Source: Limnohabitans sp. DM1 | Lineage (GTDB): Bacteria > Pseudomonadota > Gammaproteobacteria > Burkholderiales > Burkholderiaceae_C | Direction: 5' to 3' | DNA: 53,635 nt | NCBI RefSeq assembly: GCF_001269385.1 | Contig: NZ_CXOO01000016.1 | Location: 1 to 53,635, forward strand | Shown: positions 45,835 to 53,635 of the stretch, piece by piece | How the letters are laid out: the number at the start of each line of letters is the position of its first letter | Numbering within the stretch: position 1 is the stretch's first letter | Translations under genes and position numbers: made by a program | Notes under the pieces: model-generated | Told to the model about the DNA's origin: nothing | The model's input: only the letters and a program-made list of their open reading frames with translations | The model's database searches: none

Positions 45835-47755
45835 ATGGACCTGTTGAACCTTTTAAGCAATCTGCTGAGTGACTCGGTTAGAAACACACCGATCTCGATG
45901 TCACGCAACACCGATATCGACGATGTACTTGATGGGCTTAAACAACGGGCCCGCCAAGGTACTTCCAATCATGTGCCATACGATCTTCAGGTCGAAGCTG
46001 TCAAAAAATTCTGGGACACAGGAGAATTCAAAACTTTTCGGGAGGCCCGTCTTGTCTCCTTTAGTCTTGCGGTTCGCCCATGGAATGATCGACGTTGTCT
46101 GATAGAAGAGCCTGCACGTTTCAGCTCAGTGCTCACAGAACTTGGTCACTGGGAAACAAGCCCTCGGCAATTTCGCAAGTGCTACCAAGGTCTCATGCAC
46201 AGCTATTTCCATTATTACGGCGCATACAAACTTGATTTGGATGGAAATGCTGTAAGCATGACAGGCCAGAAAAACTGGGGGGCTCTTCGCACCTATTTGA
46301 ACGAAAAAGCCAATCACGTTCAGGACGCAACGATCAACCCGGACTGGGTCGGGTGCTTGCTGGAGAACAAAGGCATCTTCTCTGCCACCCCATGCGATGC
46401 ATACGCCGATGATGTACTGAACGGCAGAAATGGGAAAGTCCTCCAAATCCGTGAACACCTGGGCATAACCAACGCGAGTTGGTTTACGCGTTCTCTAGTT
46501 CTCACTCAGATTGAGAAGGTTTGCAAACAGCGCGATATGCTTTTCCTGTCAAAAGTAGATCAACTGATGACATTGCTGGGCGACAACAAGGTGCTGCGAG
46601 ATTTGGGGCTCCAATTGATCCTGAATAGGTATGCACAAACCCAGGTTCGCCTTCCACACCCCAAACTAAAGGAAGCGTGTATCACAGCCTGGGACATTCC
46701 ATGGTCGGCAAAGGATGACCCTTGGTTGTTATCGGTAGACACCAGATGGGCCGGCGTATCACACGATGCACGCGAGATGATTGGCGACTGGCTTAAGGAG
46801 GAATGCATTGAGCTGTTTTTCACCAAACTTGTCAAGGATGCCCAAGACTCAAGTCAGGGGGGGGAACACGAAAAGTTTGCGTCGACTTGCCTTTTGGAAG
46901 AGCTTGATACCACAGATCAAAAGAGTCCGATTTGCGCTCGGTTCACATGCACGAGATCCTAGGGAACGTGGTTTCGTAGAGTTACGAAAAAAAATCAAGG
47001 GCCTTGACGTAGAACTGCAAGACAGCAATCGTTTCAACAACGCCTTGATCATGACCATTGGCGATCTGGTGGCTGTGGAGTTTAGTGGGGAGTCCAATGC
47101 TTTCTATGGGTACAGCCTTAAGCGAACCCTTCCCTTTGATCTGGATACAACCGTCCGTAGCTCACCTGTCAATGGCCTTAACTCGCTGAAAAATGATGTG
47201 TGTGTATTGCGCCTTGGCCATCAGGACAATATCCTGGGGCACCCACACTGGGAAGACCGCTTCAAAGAAGAACTGCAAGAAAACTTTGGTCTGGTCATAA
47301 CGGAACGCACTTCGCTGGCCTCTGTAACGCAAAGTGCACCAACTCCGAACAATACACCTGAGGCAATCGGCAAACCGAGCGTGCTGAAGTCCGGCGTTTC
47401 TTTTCCGCATAACGCCGAGCTACCCTTGAATCAAGCCGTGCCACCTGTATCCCAACGTGTCTTGGACTTCAGGGCCCGGATCTCTAGCCCACAAAAAACA
47501 GACGACAGCCCGCGTACACCCATAGTGAAAGAAACCTCAACAGCCATCAAATCAACCCCGCTGGATTTGAGGGACGACCTTGATGGCATACGTGAACTGG
47601 CCAAGCGCTTCAATGCTGCGGTTGTTGACCACCGTCCTAAGGGGGGCGCTCTGTGGGTAGTTATGGGCGAGCACCCGAATGCACGACGCACAATGAGCAA
47701 CTGGGGTTTCACTTATGTCAAAGGCAAGGGCTGGTGGAAGAAAGATCAACAATGA
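45835..47755 (+). pseudogene. zorC: ZorC (EH-signature domain protein), frameshifted at a G8 run
   Basis: From the ATG at 45835 the frame reads 375 codons and stops at 46962. The conserved C-terminal half (LRRLAFWKSLIPQIKRVRFA, then NNALIMTIGDLVAVEFSGES, the EH-signature motif) is in the +1 frame and continues to 47755. Removing one G from the run of eight at 46857-46864 joins both into one 639-residue ZorC with the sequence QGGNTKSLRRL at the join. The extended frame also restores the ATGA overlap with zorD. ZorC is a cytoplasmic Zorya effector proposed to work with ZorD on invading DNA. Possible explanations are a true mutation, a phase-variable tract or a sequencing error. Confidence 0.9.
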
Positions 47756-50700
47756 GCCTCTTTAAGCTGTTCAATAAAACGAGGCCGGCCACTGAAAAAC
47801 AAGGATGGCGCAAAAGAGACACGGATACCGGCATAGAACTACGGTCAGGTTCAGGTGATGGTGAGTTACTGCGTGTCGACGGCCTAAGCGGCGCACTTTG
47901 CCAGTTGCACGATGATGGTCTAGCAGTTGCGCATGAAGGCGGATATTTTTTGCCATGGGACTACTTTTTTGAGGCCTGCGCCCTGCCCGCCTACGAGGGA
48001 CTTTCTGCGGCCTTGGGTTTACCCAAACAAACAGTTCTGCGGCCCGCTCTCTCTTCCCGTGGCGCAATCGTCGACGAGGACTTTGCAATAAGTTTAGGGC
48101 CCTGGCTCGATCCTGCGGGACAACAGCTCAGCCCGGAATATCAGGGGGCACTGCTTATCGTAGGTGGCCAAACGGAATTGATGCGACACGCGCACTGGAC
48201 CTTGTTTCAGTCGATACGTGCGTTTGCGCAACGAACACCTGATCGGCGTACGGAACACGAGCAGCGCCACGCCTGGGGACGGATACGTCAACAGGCCATT
48301 TCGGCAAACGCTGCACTGAATGATTTTCTGATGAAAACCATTGTCCTTAGCCCCGATCGTCTCGATTTGGGGTTCCGCAAATCAGAGGCCGTGACCGATG
48401 ACACAGTGATCGAGGTCATACCGGGTTTTGCAGGTGCACCTGCAGATTGGCTTGTTCAGTTCGACCGTTTTGAGCATGTAGCCAACCGTTATGACTTGCC
48501 CGGGCAGGATGGCGGTCTGATCCAGATCGTGATTTCGCCGGACGTCAGAACAGTGCTTGAGCAGGTCAAAAGAATGCCCGGACGACGGATAGCTGGCTCG
48601 AGGGCACAGGCTTTCCTGCTCAACCCGTTTTCCGCGCTTGGTGAAGTCGCCTCAGAAGTCATCAATGAGGCGCAGTTCGAACAGGCCAAGGTCGACGCAG
48701 GTATTTTTTTCGAGCGTTTCACACCGGTCATTGAACGGGACCCTATGGGCTTTCCAACCAAAGTTGGGCTGAGGATCGAAAGCGCAGATGAAGCAGGGCT
48801 TTCCCAGTCCGAGATACTTGATCTGTCGGACGCCGAGCTCAGCCACTTTGTGGATAGGCTGGACCAGGCGCTGCGGCGCGGTCTGCAACTTGTTTTTTGG
48901 GAAGGACATGATCTTGAGGTTTTACCCGAGGCACAACTCCACCTCAAGTCGCTTCAACAAGCACTGGAGCAAAAACGGATGCCTCGGGTGTTGGTCTCCT
49001 ATGAGCAAGTCCATGACATTTCTGCCTACTCCCCCCGGATTGAGGGTGTCGGTATCGAGAAAACTTACTACTCCCCATACATCGCCAAAAAGAAAGATGA
49101 CGAAGGATGGTTTCCAGAAAATGTCATACCGCTGATCACCTACACACCCGAGGGTAGTGACGAAGCCATCGCCGTACCAGTGCCCGGGGATGCCCTCAAC
49201 ACACTGCAGGCAGCTGCTGAGGCGGCTGCGCAACGTGGTGAAACGGAGTTTTCCCTCCCTTGGCTACCCCAGCCCATGACTGTTGAAGAAGCCCAACATA
49301 TCGTTGGAGCAATCAATACAGTTACGGATCAAATAACCGAAGGGGAATTCAGGCCACCACGCCCACCCAAGGACGGTCCCAAGACACGAAAAACGCTGAT
49401 GCTGCGGCCCAACATCGACAGCGTGGACTACCAAGAGCATCGCGAGAAGGCATTACGTGTCAAGCAGCGAGAACTGCGAATTCCCCGAAGCCTGTCACCA
49501 CTGGCTGAACTGATGCCTCATCAGCGCGACGGTGTCGGTAGGCTGCAGTATTTGTTTGAACTGCGGTCTGGTTTCAATGTACGCGGCATGGTGCTGGCTG
49601 ATGACATGGGCCTTGGCAAGACCCTTCAACTTCTCACCCTCATGGCCTCCATGCTCGAGGAAAAAGCCAATCCCAAACCCATTCTGGTGGTTGCACCAGT
49701 GTCCTTGTTGGAAAATTGGAAAGAAGAGGCAGAAAAGTTTTACCCGGGCACATTCAAGATCCTGACGGCCTATGGCGACACGCTAGCCAAGCTCCGTGTT
49801 CCCCGCGAGAACATTGACATTAGGCTACGCACAGATGATGCGTTACTCAGATTCCTGAAACCCGGCTGGGTGGGTGACGCCCAACTGGTGCTCACCACTT
49901 ACGAAACATTGCGCGACCTGGAGTTCTCTTTCGCCGCCGAGCAATGGTCTTTGATGGTGTGTGATGAAGCGCAACGCATTAAAAATCCGGCTTCGATGGT
50001 CACCCGCGCCGCCAAAAAGCAAAACGCCGAATTCAAAATTGCGTGTACCGGGACACCGGTTGAAAACACACTCGCCGACCTGTGGTGCCTTTTCGATTAC
50101 GTACAGCCCGGTCTTCTAGGTGCCCTGAACGAATTTGGCCGAATGTACCGTCGCCCCATCGAGATCGATGACCGTGACGAAACGGCCAAACAACGCATTG
50201 AAGAATTGCGGATACGCATTGAGCCTCAGATTCTGCGCCGCACGAAACTGGAGGTGGCAGCCGGACTTAAATTGAAAATCGTCGACCAAGACTGCCGCAG
50301 GCTCACCTTGTCAACTACCCAACGACAACTCTACGTACGGGCCATCGAAGACTTCAAAAACCGTGACGAGCCGGGTTCCCACACACCATTCAAGAACCAC
50401 CTGGGTTTACTGCATTACCTAAGGTTGATCTGCACAGACCCGCGCCGACATGGCCTGTCAGTTTTTACATCAGAGCCTTTGGACCAATACAGAAAAGCAG
50501 CACCGAAGCTGGACTGGCTAATTAGGCAGCTGCGAAAGATCGAGGCACAAGGTGAAAAAGCCATCGTCTTCTGCGAGTTCCGCAATATACAAACTCTGCT
50601 GCAGCATTACATCGCCGAAGTCTTCGGCTTTCAGGCCGACATCATCAACGGCGACACCACTGCATCGCACACAAGCACAACAAGTCGACAAAAACGTATC

Positions 50701-51489
50701 AAGGCTTTTCAGGCCGGTCAGGGTTTTGGGGTCATCATCCTCTCCCCCATCGCTGTGGGCTTCGGCGTCAATATCCAAGCAGCCAATCATGTAATTCACT
50801 ACACACGAACATGGAACCCCGCTAAGGAAGACCAAGCTACAGACCGGGCTTGGCGGATCGGTCAGAAAAAGGATGTGTTTGTTTATTACCCGGTGGTGGC
50901 AGCGGATGATTTCACTACCTTCGACGTCAAGCTGGACCAGCTGCTTGAGCGCAAGCGGTCATTGGCCGGCGACATGCTCAATGGCAGTCCGGACATCAAC
51001 ACGACTGAATTCGCCTTGCCGGATATCGTGCCGACAGGTATGGCCCAAGGTATCGATGAGGTGGTCACACTGGACATTGCCATGCGAATGGACTGGCGAT
51101 ATTTCGAGGCACTGGCCGCGGCCATTTGGAGCAGGCTTGGTTACGGCTTCGTCTACTGCACCCCTGCAAGCAATGACCACGGTGTGGATGTCGTGGCCAT
51201 TCGTGGCGATAGAGGCGTGCTCATACAGACCAAGACTTCTGCAACAGATGGTCTGCGACTGGGCTGGAATGCGGTCAGGGATGTGGTCGCAGGAGAAGCC
51301 TTTTACGAGCAAAAACACCCCGGCGTCACCTTCGACAAAGTTGGCCTGACCAACCAGTACTTCAACCCTGGCGCACTGGCGCAAGCAGAATTGAACAATG
51401 TCGAACTAATCGACCGAACGAAATTGGCTCAGTTGCTTTCACAGTTCCGGGTCAGCATGCTGGAGGTTGAGAGGCTTCTTTTTCAATAG
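47752..51489 (+). CDS. zorD: ZorD: SNF2-type helicase with Mrr-like nuclease domain
   Basis: The protein has 1245 residues from the ATG at 47752, which overlaps the zorC stop (ATGA). The N-terminal 560 residues are family-specific. The SNF2 ATPase core has Walker A LADDMGLGKTLQLL, the DEAQ box VCDEAQRIKNP, CTGTPVENTLADLW and the helicase C-terminal motifs FCEFRNIQTLL and NPAKEDQATDRAWRIGQ. The last 150 residues are Mrr-like (WRYFEALAAAIWSRLGYGF, GVDVVAIRGDRGVLIQTKTS with the D-QxK nuclease motif). Type I ZorD is the DNA-degrading effector recruited after the ZorAB motor senses phage. All motifs look intact. Confidence 0.96.
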   Translation: MSLFKLFNKTRPATEKQGWRKRDTDTGIELRSGSGDGELLRVDGLSGALCQLHDDGLAVAHEGGYFLPWDYFFEACALPAYEGLSAALGLPKQTVLRPALSSRGAIVDEDFAISLGPWLDPAGQQLSPEYQGALLIVGGQTELMRHAHWTLFQSIRAFAQRTPDRRTEHEQRHAWGRIRQQAISANAALNDFLMKTIVLSPDRLDLGFRKSEAVTDDTVIEVIPGFAGAPADWLVQFDRFEHVANRYDLPGQDGGLIQIVISPDVRTVLEQVKRMPGRRIAGSRAQAFLLNPFSALGEVASEVINEAQFEQAKVDAGIFFERFTPVIERDPMGFPTKVGLRIESADEAGLSQSEILDLSDAELSHFVDRLDQALRRGLQLVFWEGHDLEVLPEAQLHLKSLQQALEQKRMPRVLVSYEQVHDISAYSPRIEGVGIEKTYYSPYIAKKKDDEGWFPENVIPLITYTPEGSDEAIAVPVPGDALNTLQAAAEAAAQRGETEFSLPWLPQPMTVEEAQHIVGAINTVTDQITEGEFRPPRPPKDGPKTRKTLMLRPNIDSVDYQEHREKALRVKQRELRIPRSLSPLAELMPHQRDGVGRLQYLFELRSGFNVRGMVLADDMGLGKTLQLLTLMASMLEEKANPKPILVVAPVSLLENWKEEAEKFYPGTFKILTAYGDTLAKLRVPRENIDIRLRTDDALLRFLKPGWVGDAQLVLTTYETLRDLEFSFAAEQWSLMVCDEAQRIKNPASMVTRAAKKQNAEFKIACTGTPVENTLADLWCLFDYVQPGLLGALNEFGRMYRRPIEIDDRDETAKQRIEELRIRIEPQILRRTKLEVAAGLKLKIVDQDCRRLTLSTTQRQLYVRAIEDFKNRDEPGSHTPFKNHLGLLHYLRLICTDPRRHGLSVFTSEPLDQYRKAAPKLDWLIRQLRKIEAQGEKAIVFCEFRNIQTLLQHYIAEVFGFQADIINGDTTASHTSTTSRQKRIKAFQAGQGFGVIILSPIAVGFGVNIQAANHVIHYTRTWNPAKEDQATDRAWRIGQKKDVFVYYPVVAADDFTTFDVKLDQLLERKRSLAGDMLNGSPDINTTEFALPDIVPTGMAQGIDEVVTLDIAMRMDWRYFEALAAAIWSRLGYGFVYCTPASNDHGVDVVAIRGDRGVLIQTKTSATDGLRLGWNAVRDVVAGEAFYEQKHPGVTFDKVGLTNQYFNPGALAQAELNNVELIDRTKLAQLLSQFRVSMLEVERLLFQ

Positions 51490-51501
51490 AAATTTCAATT
51501 T

Positions 51502-51921
51502 ATGACGACTCAAATTCCTGAGGAAATCTGCTTCGAGGGCATTGAGCTTGATTTACTCGACGAGCCCGAACTGCCGATTGGACACCCCAGATTGATCAAG
51601 CTCGATAGAGATGCTGTCGTGGAACAATTCTGGATTTTTGAATCAAGCGCGTGCTGGCGTAGTTACATTGGTTCATGGGCTGTACGCCAAGGAGTTCTGT
51701 ACTTGACCGGAGTGGAAGGAATCTACAAGCTTTTGCCAGGTCCCGACATTCCTGCGACTTGGTTTTCCGGCACGCTGCGCATGCCAACTGGCGCAGTTGT
51801 TTCAAATGTGGACGGCTTGTACCTTCCCAAGTACAGCTCGGAGTTTTTTGCCAACGTTGAACGGGGTGTAATCGTCAAAACTTGGAACGAATTCAACGAG
51901 CCGACTGACGCTGAAATGTGA
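51502..51921 (+). CDS. Unknown protein directly downstream of zorD
   Basis: The protein has 139 residues, soluble and probably beta-rich. The stretch ESSACWRSYIGSWAVRQGVLYLTGVEG recalls a small uncharacterised family with a CWR-Y-G-W pattern; no function could be named. It starts 12 bases after the zorD stop in the same orientation, with no visible terminator between, and ends before repeat copy 4. It is therefore inside the Zorya module and possibly co-transcribed. Confidence 0.75.
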   Translation: MTTQIPEEICFEGIELDLLDEPELPIGHPRLIKLDRDAVVEQFWIFESSACWRSYIGSWAVRQGVLYLTGVEGIYKLLPGPDIPATWFSGTLRMPTGAVVSNVDGLYLPKYSSEFFANVERGVIVKTWNEFNEPTDAEM

Positions 51922-52574
51922 TGCCACAGCGTCGGGATATTAAATGGAACAAAGAAACGACCACGAAGCGTTTTCCTCATTGTCGGCAACAACCGCGTCG
52001 CGCCACTATTCCAGCAGGGCCATGGACCTCGATTCTTTGATGCCAAGCCGCGCCATGCGGCCTTGCAGTGTCAGGGGCAACATGGCCACACGCAAGCGCA
52101 TGCAGACATGGGCACGCCCATGATGACGACTGAGTTTTGGCACCCGCGCAGCAACTTTGGACGGTTACTGTGGGATGTTGCCCACACCACCATCCATCCA
52201 CATCACCCGTGACCAAGCCTGTGGATAAACCCTAGGACAACTGCGCCAAGGCGCATGGCATCTGGGCTGGCTTCATGCGCTCAAAAAATGGGCAGGACAG
52301 CTACGGCAGCCGAGGAAAAAAATAATCTGATAGCAGTACAAATAATGGACTGGCACGCCCAAGACCGGCGCGTTTGTAAGCTATAGTTTTCATCATCAAA
52401 GTTTGCGAGGTTTCTTGAAATTTTATCCCTGACTGTTTGAACACCCATGGACCTGCAAGCCAGTCTGTACACCAAATTCAGATGGAAATCGTGTCCAGCC
52501 CCCCCCATATCGTCCAGCTTGTTCCGAAGCCTCTGCAGTTCAAATCAGTTTTTAAAATCACGAAAATTAGTACA
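51922..52574. other. Non-coding stretch with repeat copy 4
   Basis: The span holds copy 4 of the island repeat with its extended upstream block and about 270 bases of sequence without convincing coding potential. A run of eight C occurs at 52500-52507. No promoter could be assigned to the next gene. Confidence 0.5.
52090..52308 (+). repeat. Island repeat copy 4 with extended upstream homology
   Basis: The core (52198-52308) contains TGTGGATAA (52220-52228), GGACAACTGCGCCAAGGCGC and CAAAAAATGGGCAGGAC. Upstream it shares CGCAAGCGCATGCAGACATG (from 52091) and TTGCCCACACCACCATCC (from 52179) with copy 3, but with extra bases in between. Copies 3 and 4 thus bracket the Zorya module. Confidence 0.88.
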
Positions 52575-52988
52575 ATGAAATTCACTAACGATCAAATAGA
52601 TCAATATATCTACAACTCAAATCCAGTAATAAGCCTGTATCGTTTTGCAATGAAAATTGGTTTTTTACCTGATTTTCCTAACAAAGTAATAAATCGCCCT
52701 TTTTGGTTTTTAGAAAAGTTGAAAATAACAGATATTAATAGCATCGATGAGTTAATTAAAAATAACTCAGAAATATTAAATATCTACATTTATAACATTT
52801 ATTCCAACAGAAAAACTGATTGGCGAGTAACCCCTATTTTTTTATGTGAACTGGCCCTTATTGCGATGCATCCAAGCGAATTCACGACTGAGAATTTGGT
52901 TGACCATGGTTGGGATAAAGATATTGCTTCAATCGTAATCGCGGCAGCAAAGCAATTGACTAATAAGACAATGCATGCGCCACTTTAA
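52575..52988 (+). CDS. AT-rich orphan gene, unknown function
   Basis: The predicted protein has 137 residues from the ATG at 52575; 46 further upstream codons are open but lie in GC-rich sequence without conserved character. Composition is strongly AT-rich and rich in Asn/Ile/Lys, unlike any neighbour, which argues for recent transfer. The protein has ISLYRFAMKIGFLPDF and TPIFLCELALIAMHPSEF but no motif that could be named. No toxin, nuclease or membrane signature was seen. Confidence 0.65.
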   Translation: MKFTNDQIDQYIYNSNPVISLYRFAMKIGFLPDFPNKVINRPFWFLEKLKITDINSIDELIKNNSEILNIYIYNIYSNRKTDWRVTPIFLCELALIAMHPSEFTTENLVDHGWDKDIASIVIAAAKQLTNKTMHAPL

Positions 52989-53059
52989 GGCGAGCGGTTG
53001 GTTTTCAATACTGGAACTACTCGAAACCTCTCTGTTTTACTTCATAAAAAAGATCTCTT

Positions 53060-53266
53060 ATGGCCTACGTCAATCCTTCTACGCAAAGTCTGAAAACCTG
53101 CTTTCAAAGCCACTACTCCCTACCGTACTTCCAGAGGGAGTACAAGTGGGAGTCGCGGCACTTCGCAGAACTCTTGGATGACATACAAGCAGCATTCATA
53201 CTGAACTACGACCCCACTCATGGCCGAAGGGAGGTGGCTGACCAATCCACCGAACTTAAGATATAA
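53060..53266 (+). pseudogene. Truncated DUF262 (GmrS-like) restriction-family gene start
   Basis: The fragment encodes 68 residues. QSHYSLPYFQREYKWESRHF followed by LLDDIQAAF is the N-terminal motif of DUF262 proteins (Y-x-IPxFQRxYxW and LxxDI), found in GmrSD-type type IV restriction enzymes. Family members are several hundred residues long; here the frame stops after the first motif block, and an IS4-type transposase begins about 80-110 bases later. It is a remnant of a lost defence gene. Confidence 0.8.
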
Positions 53267-53342
53267 TTATTGACGCAACTCATTGATTTAATTGAAGTTT
53301 TTCTTATTTTCTCTCGCCGCAACATGACAACCACCATGATAA
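53267..53342. other. Junction between the DUF262 remnant and the IS4-type element
   Basis: An AT-rich spacer of about 75 bases separates the broken DUF262 frame from the transposase frame. It should contain the outer end of the insertion sequence, but the terminal inverted repeat could not be located without the other end. Confidence 0.4.
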
Positions 53343-53635
53343 GAAAATATAGGGTTAACCCTTGGGTCATCGCCTCTTGATGACCTGACCTCTGTCTTTG
53401 CCAAGCTGGGTCAGTTCATACACAGCACCGCCTTTGCAGATTTGGCCCGAGGTGCCCAGTCCACCGCCTTTGTTCGCCAACGCAAACTGCCCCTGCCTTG
53501 TCTCGTGGGCGCTTTGCTCAGCCAACGCTCTCAATCTCAGCAGCTGATGCTGGACTCGTTTTTCGCCAGCTTGGCCGGTCACCCAGGCCTGCAGCGCGGC
53601 GCCTCTGATCGCGCCTTTGCCCAAGCACGCAACAA
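53343..53635 (+). CDS. IS4-family transposase, N-terminal part (runs off right edge)
   Basis: The frame is open from 53343 to the window end. The translation contains LDDLTSVFAKLGQFIHSTAF, then FVRQRKLPLPCLVGALLSQR, MLDSFFASLAG and SDRAFAQARN. FVRxRKLPL and SxxAFxQAR are the typical N-terminal motifs of IS4-family transposases. No ATG or GTG lies in frame before the conserved part, so the true start codon is unresolved, or the gene is missing its start. The catalytic domain is outside the window. Confidence 0.8.

Noticed and set aside
51502..51921. Calling the gene after zorD a fifth Zorya component
   Set aside because: Only position supports it. It is listed as an unknown gene and as a hypothesis, not named as a Zorya gene.
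38057..52308. The four island repeats as integron attC sites
   Set aside because: The repeats lack paired RYYYAAC/GTTRRRY core sites in the correct arrangement, and cassettes of 9.5 kb with operons are not typical. No integrase gene is in the window.

Overview
The window comes from a betaproteobacterium of the Burkholderiales, probably Comamonadaceae-like. This is inferred from the guaB-guaA arrangement, the GC-rich housekeeping genes, the TadA fused to a dehalogenase-like domain, and the style of the transposases and toxin-antitoxin (TA) genes. No rRNA or tRNA gene was recognised, so no finer placement is claimed.

Left third (1-25255): the transfer region of an integrative conjugative element or plasmid-derived island. 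A long minus-strand operon starts at about 18.2 kb and runs leftward. Its order is virB1, virB11, virB2, virB3, virB4, virB5, a small membrane gene, virB6, virB8, virB9 and virB10, followed directly by a fused VirB9C/TcpQ-like gene and the type IVb pilus genes pilN, pilO, pilP, pilQ and pilR. An ISL3-family insertion sequence lies 13 bp past pilR and continues off the left edge. Divergent plus-strand genes encode a MobH (TraI_2) relaxase, a TraD-like coupling protein and a DUF4400 membrane protein. A PemK/MazF-type TA pair and an HTH gene close this block. The combination would pump DNA (relaxase, coupling protein, VirB channel) and also build a type IVb pilus, as in IncI plasmids where such a pilus stabilises mating in liquid.

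Middle (25557-37186): mostly chromosomal housekeeping genes on the minus strand. They are a DUF3237 protein, a penicillin-acylase-family hydrolase, an LD-carboxypeptidase, the TadA-dehalogenase fusion, a small membrane protein, an internally deleted PaiB-like gene, a PQQ-type sugar dehydrogenase, and guaB and guaA separated by a HepT/MntA TA pair. A family of 22-bp palindromes, including a 99-bp tandem pair, decorates the intergenic spaces.

Right third (37187-53635): a defence and TA island built from modules separated by four same-orientation copies of a roughly 100-bp repeat, each with a perfect DnaA-box-like nonamer. Between copies 1 and 2 are a PIN/RHH pair and a ParD-like/RhuM/zeta-toxin group. 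Between copies 2 and 3 is a HigB/HigA-type pair plus a response-regulator fragment. Between copies 3 and 4 is a complete-looking type I Zorya anti-phage locus (zorA, zorB, zorC, zorD) with one extra downstream gene. zorC is interrupted by a single-base frameshift in a run of eight G. Beyond copy 4 lie an AT-rich orphan gene, a truncated DUF262 (GmrS-like) start and an IS4-family transposase that runs off the right edge.
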